This document shows positions 4,452 through 6,155 of a DNA stretch of 6,155 nucleotides, in pieces. Numbering within the stretch: the first letter of the stretch is position 1; each line of letters opens with the position of its first letter. The DNA lies in assembly GCA_013336035.1 (NCBI GenBank), contig JAAXUL010000340.1:1-6155 (forward strand). Reading direction: 5' to 3'. A program made the position numbers and the translations under genes. The stretch comes from Chloroflexales bacterium. Lineage in GTDB: Bacteria; Chloroflexota; Chloroflexia; Chloroflexales; Chloroflexaceae. Under the pieces are notes generated by a model, which searched no databases, had not been told where the DNA came from, and was given only the letters and a program-made list of their open reading frames with translations.

Positions 4452-6155
4452 CTATGCCCGCGCCGCCGGCGCCGCCGTCCCGAGCAGCGCTTCCACGACC
4501 GCGTCGAGCTCGGCACGGCGCCCCTGGGCAACCGCCGCTGCGAAGGGCTCGGCGGGTAGAAGGGCCTCTGCGCGCCCGAGAAGCTCCTGAGCCCGCCCCG
4601 TGGTCGCGCTGCGACTGGCGGGGTGGAGCAGCGCCAGGGTGAGGGGTGTGACCGCCTCGGCCGACCGCCCGACGCTTATCAGCAGCTTGGCCAGGTGGGT
4701 AAGGATCTCCAGGGTGACGTGGTGGTAGGTGAGGCTGCGCGCGATCGCCAGGGCGGTTTGCAGCTGCGCCCAGGCGTGCTCCAGCTCGCCCCGTGCGCCC
4801 GCAACGGCGCCCAGGCCGATCAAGGCGTGGGCGCTGCCGCCCTGATCGCCCACCTGCCGCAGCAGGGCCAGGCTCTCGCCGTAGCAGCCCTCGGCCCCGT
4901 GGAGGTCGCCGCGCTGGGCGAGCGCGTCGCCCCGGCCGAGCAGCGCCGCGGCCATCCCCTCGCGGTCGCCGAAGGTGTCGCGGCTGGCGTAGCTGGCGCG
5001 AAACTGGGCCTCGGCCTCGTCGTGGCGCCCGCGCGCCAGGGCGATCCGGCCGAGTTGGTTATGGATGTAGGCACTGAACCACTCGCTGCCCGCCTCGCAG
5101 GCCACGCTGAAGGCCCGCGTTGCCGCGGCGTGGGCAACCGGGAGCAGCCCCTGGGCCTCGGCGGCCTCGGCGAGCTGATACCAGGCGTGGGCGAGGTTAG
5201 CAGAGAGGCCGTGGGCCTCGCTACGGGCGCGCACGCGCTCGGCGTGGCGGGCCGCTGCCCGGTAGTCGCCCTGGATTAGCGCCACCAGCCCCAGGCCGAT
5301 CTCCGGGTCGGTCGCGTCACCTGGCAGCGGCACGGCGCCCAGCTCGGCGTAGATCGCCACGCTCTCGGCAAAGTGTGCCTGCGCCAGGGCCGTCCCACCC
5401 TCGCGCACCGCGAACATGCCCAGGGCGTTGAGCGCATCGGCCAGGAGAAGGCGGGCGGCGCGTATCGACGGCAAGCGCCGAGCGTGCGCCTCGATCTGCT
5501 GGAGCAGCGCCACGCCCTCGCGGTATGGACCGCGGATGAAGTAGAGGGTGAGCAGCGCGATGACGACCTCGCGCAGAGCTTCGTCGTCCGTCTGCTCCAG
5601 GAGAAGCGGTAGCGCACTACGCAGGTTCTCGCGCTCGGCGCCGAGGGCGGTAACGCTAGCCCGCTCTGCCCCAGCGATCTGCCGCCGATACTCGGCGCAG
5701 AGCAGGCGTGCGTAGAAGCGCCCGTATGCCGCCCGCGCGCGCGCGGTCTCATTAGCTGTCGCCTGCAGCCGCTGCGTCGCATAGCTGCGCACCAGGGGGT
5801 GCAGACGGTAGCGTTGCTCGCCCGCGCGACCGAGGAGCCCATGCTCGAGCAGGCGGGCCAGGGCCGGCGTCTCGGCGCCGGCCACCTCGCGCGCCCCTTC
5901 GCGCGTGAAGCTGCCGTCGAACAGCGAGAGCCGCGCGAGGACCCGCTGGTCCTGCGGCACAAGCCGGGCCCAGGACTGGTCGAAGATAGCCTGCACGCTG
6001 CGCTGGCGCTCCGGCACGTTGCGCAGGTCCGTCTCGAGGAGGGCCAGGCCGCCGGCGATCTCGGCGGCGATTGCGGCGCAGGTGAGGGTCGCGCTCCAGG
6101 CCGCCGCGAGCTCGATCGCCAGGGGCATGCCGTCGACCAGGCGGCAAACCTCGGC
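4452..6155 (-). CDS. STAND/AfsR-like ATPase regulator with TPR tail, C-terminal part
   Basis: The frame is open to the window edge, so the N-terminus (expected P-loop NTPase and probably a DNA-binding domain) is not seen. The visible 567 residues begin inside the NTPase module with CRLVDGMPLAIELAAAW, the GLPLA-type motif of STAND/NB-ARC ATPases. A winged-helix segment follows (about 45-130: RNVPERQRS, FDQSW, VLARLSLFDGSFTREGA, LLEHGLLGR, YRLHPLVRSYA). The rest is alpha-helical and alanine-rich with some seven TPR-like hairpins (about 240-510), for example LGRIALARGRHDEAEAQF and RGDALAQRGDLHGAEGCY. The C-terminus VAQGRRAELDAVVEALLG resembles the usual end of LuxR/AfsR-associated ATPases. Such proteins are large ligand- or partner-sensing transcription regulators, but whether this one has a SARP, LuxR or other output domain cannot be told here. 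It is transcribed towards the exported-protein gene and shares the terminator region; it may or may not control these neighbours. Confidence 0.85.
   Translation of the reverse strand, partial: AEVCRLVDGMPLAIELAAAWSATLTCAAIAAEIAGGLALLETDLRNVPERQRSVQAIFDQSWARLVPQDQRVLARLSLFDGSFTREGAREVAGAETPALARLLEHGLLGRAGEQRYRLHPLVRSYATQRLQATANETARARAAYGRFYARLLCAEYRRQIAGAERASVTALGAERENLRSALPLLLEQTDDEALREVVIALLTLYFIRGPYREGVALLQQIEAHARRLPSIRAARLLLADALNALGMFAVREGGTALAQAHFAESVAIYAELGAVPLPGDATDPEIGLGLVALIQGDYRAAARHAERVRARSEAHGLSANLAHAWYQLAEAAEAQGLLPVAHAAATRAFSVACEAGSEWFSAYIHNQLGRIALARGRHDEAEAQFRASYASRDTFGDREGMAAALLGRGDALAQRGDLHGAEGCYGESLALLRQVGDQGGSAHALIGLGAVAGARGELEHAWAQLQTALAIARSLTYHHVTLEILTHLAKLLISVGRSAEAVTPLTLALLHPASRSATTGRAQELLGRAEALLPAEPFAAAVAQGRRAELDAVVEALLGTAAPAARA

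Noticed and set aside
4623..5279. A 218-codon plus-strand open frame inside the regulator gene
   Set aside because: It is antisense to the TPR region, and its composition mirrors the minus-strand codons with no independent motif or ribosome-binding site.
1..6155. tRNA, rRNA, CRISPR array, toxin-antitoxin or defence genes
   Set aside because: No regularly spaced repeats, tRNA-like fold or conserved RNA stretch, and no defence-related protein motif was found. The STAND-type gene looks like a transcription regulator with TPRs rather than an Avs-type defence protein, though its N-terminus is not visible.

Overview
The window is a GC-rich bacterial segment (GC estimated by eye, strong G/C bias at third codon positions) with five protein-coding loci. 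The gene families and the style of the large regulator (a STAND-type ATPase with winged helix and TPR tail, containing an NVPERQRS...FDQSW block) suggest a Chloroflexota-like chromosome. An actinobacterium is the main alternative. This is inference from family resemblance, not a database result.

Layout. Positions 3-1687 are read on the minus strand: an N-terminally truncated PIG-L/LmbE-type deacetylase (1687 to 941), then a broken FAD-linked oxidoreductase of the berberine-bridge-enzyme (BBE-like) family (858 to 3), frameshifted near 620-632 and stopped early at 3-5. From about 1670 the same two families appear again on the plus strand in the same order: a PIG-L remnant (about 1670-2107), then an intact 475-residue BBE-like oxidoreductase (2175-3602). 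The first 1.7-3.6 kb is therefore a mirror-image pair of PIG-L + BBE gene pairs diverging from a junction near 1660-1700. Neither PIG-L copy has its N-terminal metal-binding AHPDDE segment. Only the plus-strand oxidoreductase looks functional.

Twenty-one bases after the intact oxidoreductase comes an exported repeat protein (3624-4364), predicted to be a small beta-solenoid with six cysteines. Spacing and ribosome-binding sites suggest the two form an operon. A hairpin with a T-run (4413-4451) closes this operon and separates it from a convergent minus-strand gene (6155 to 4452), the C-terminal part of a STAND/AfsR-like transcriptional regulator whose N-terminus lies outside the window.

How the parts may work together: the intact oxidoreductase would oxidise a sugar, alkaloid-like or other secondary-metabolite substrate with covalently bound FAD, and the neighbouring exported protein may act at the cell surface. 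No functional link is proven by the sequence. No tRNA, rRNA, CRISPR array or recognisable insertion sequence was seen. No stretch above 300 bases lacks a gene or gene remnant.
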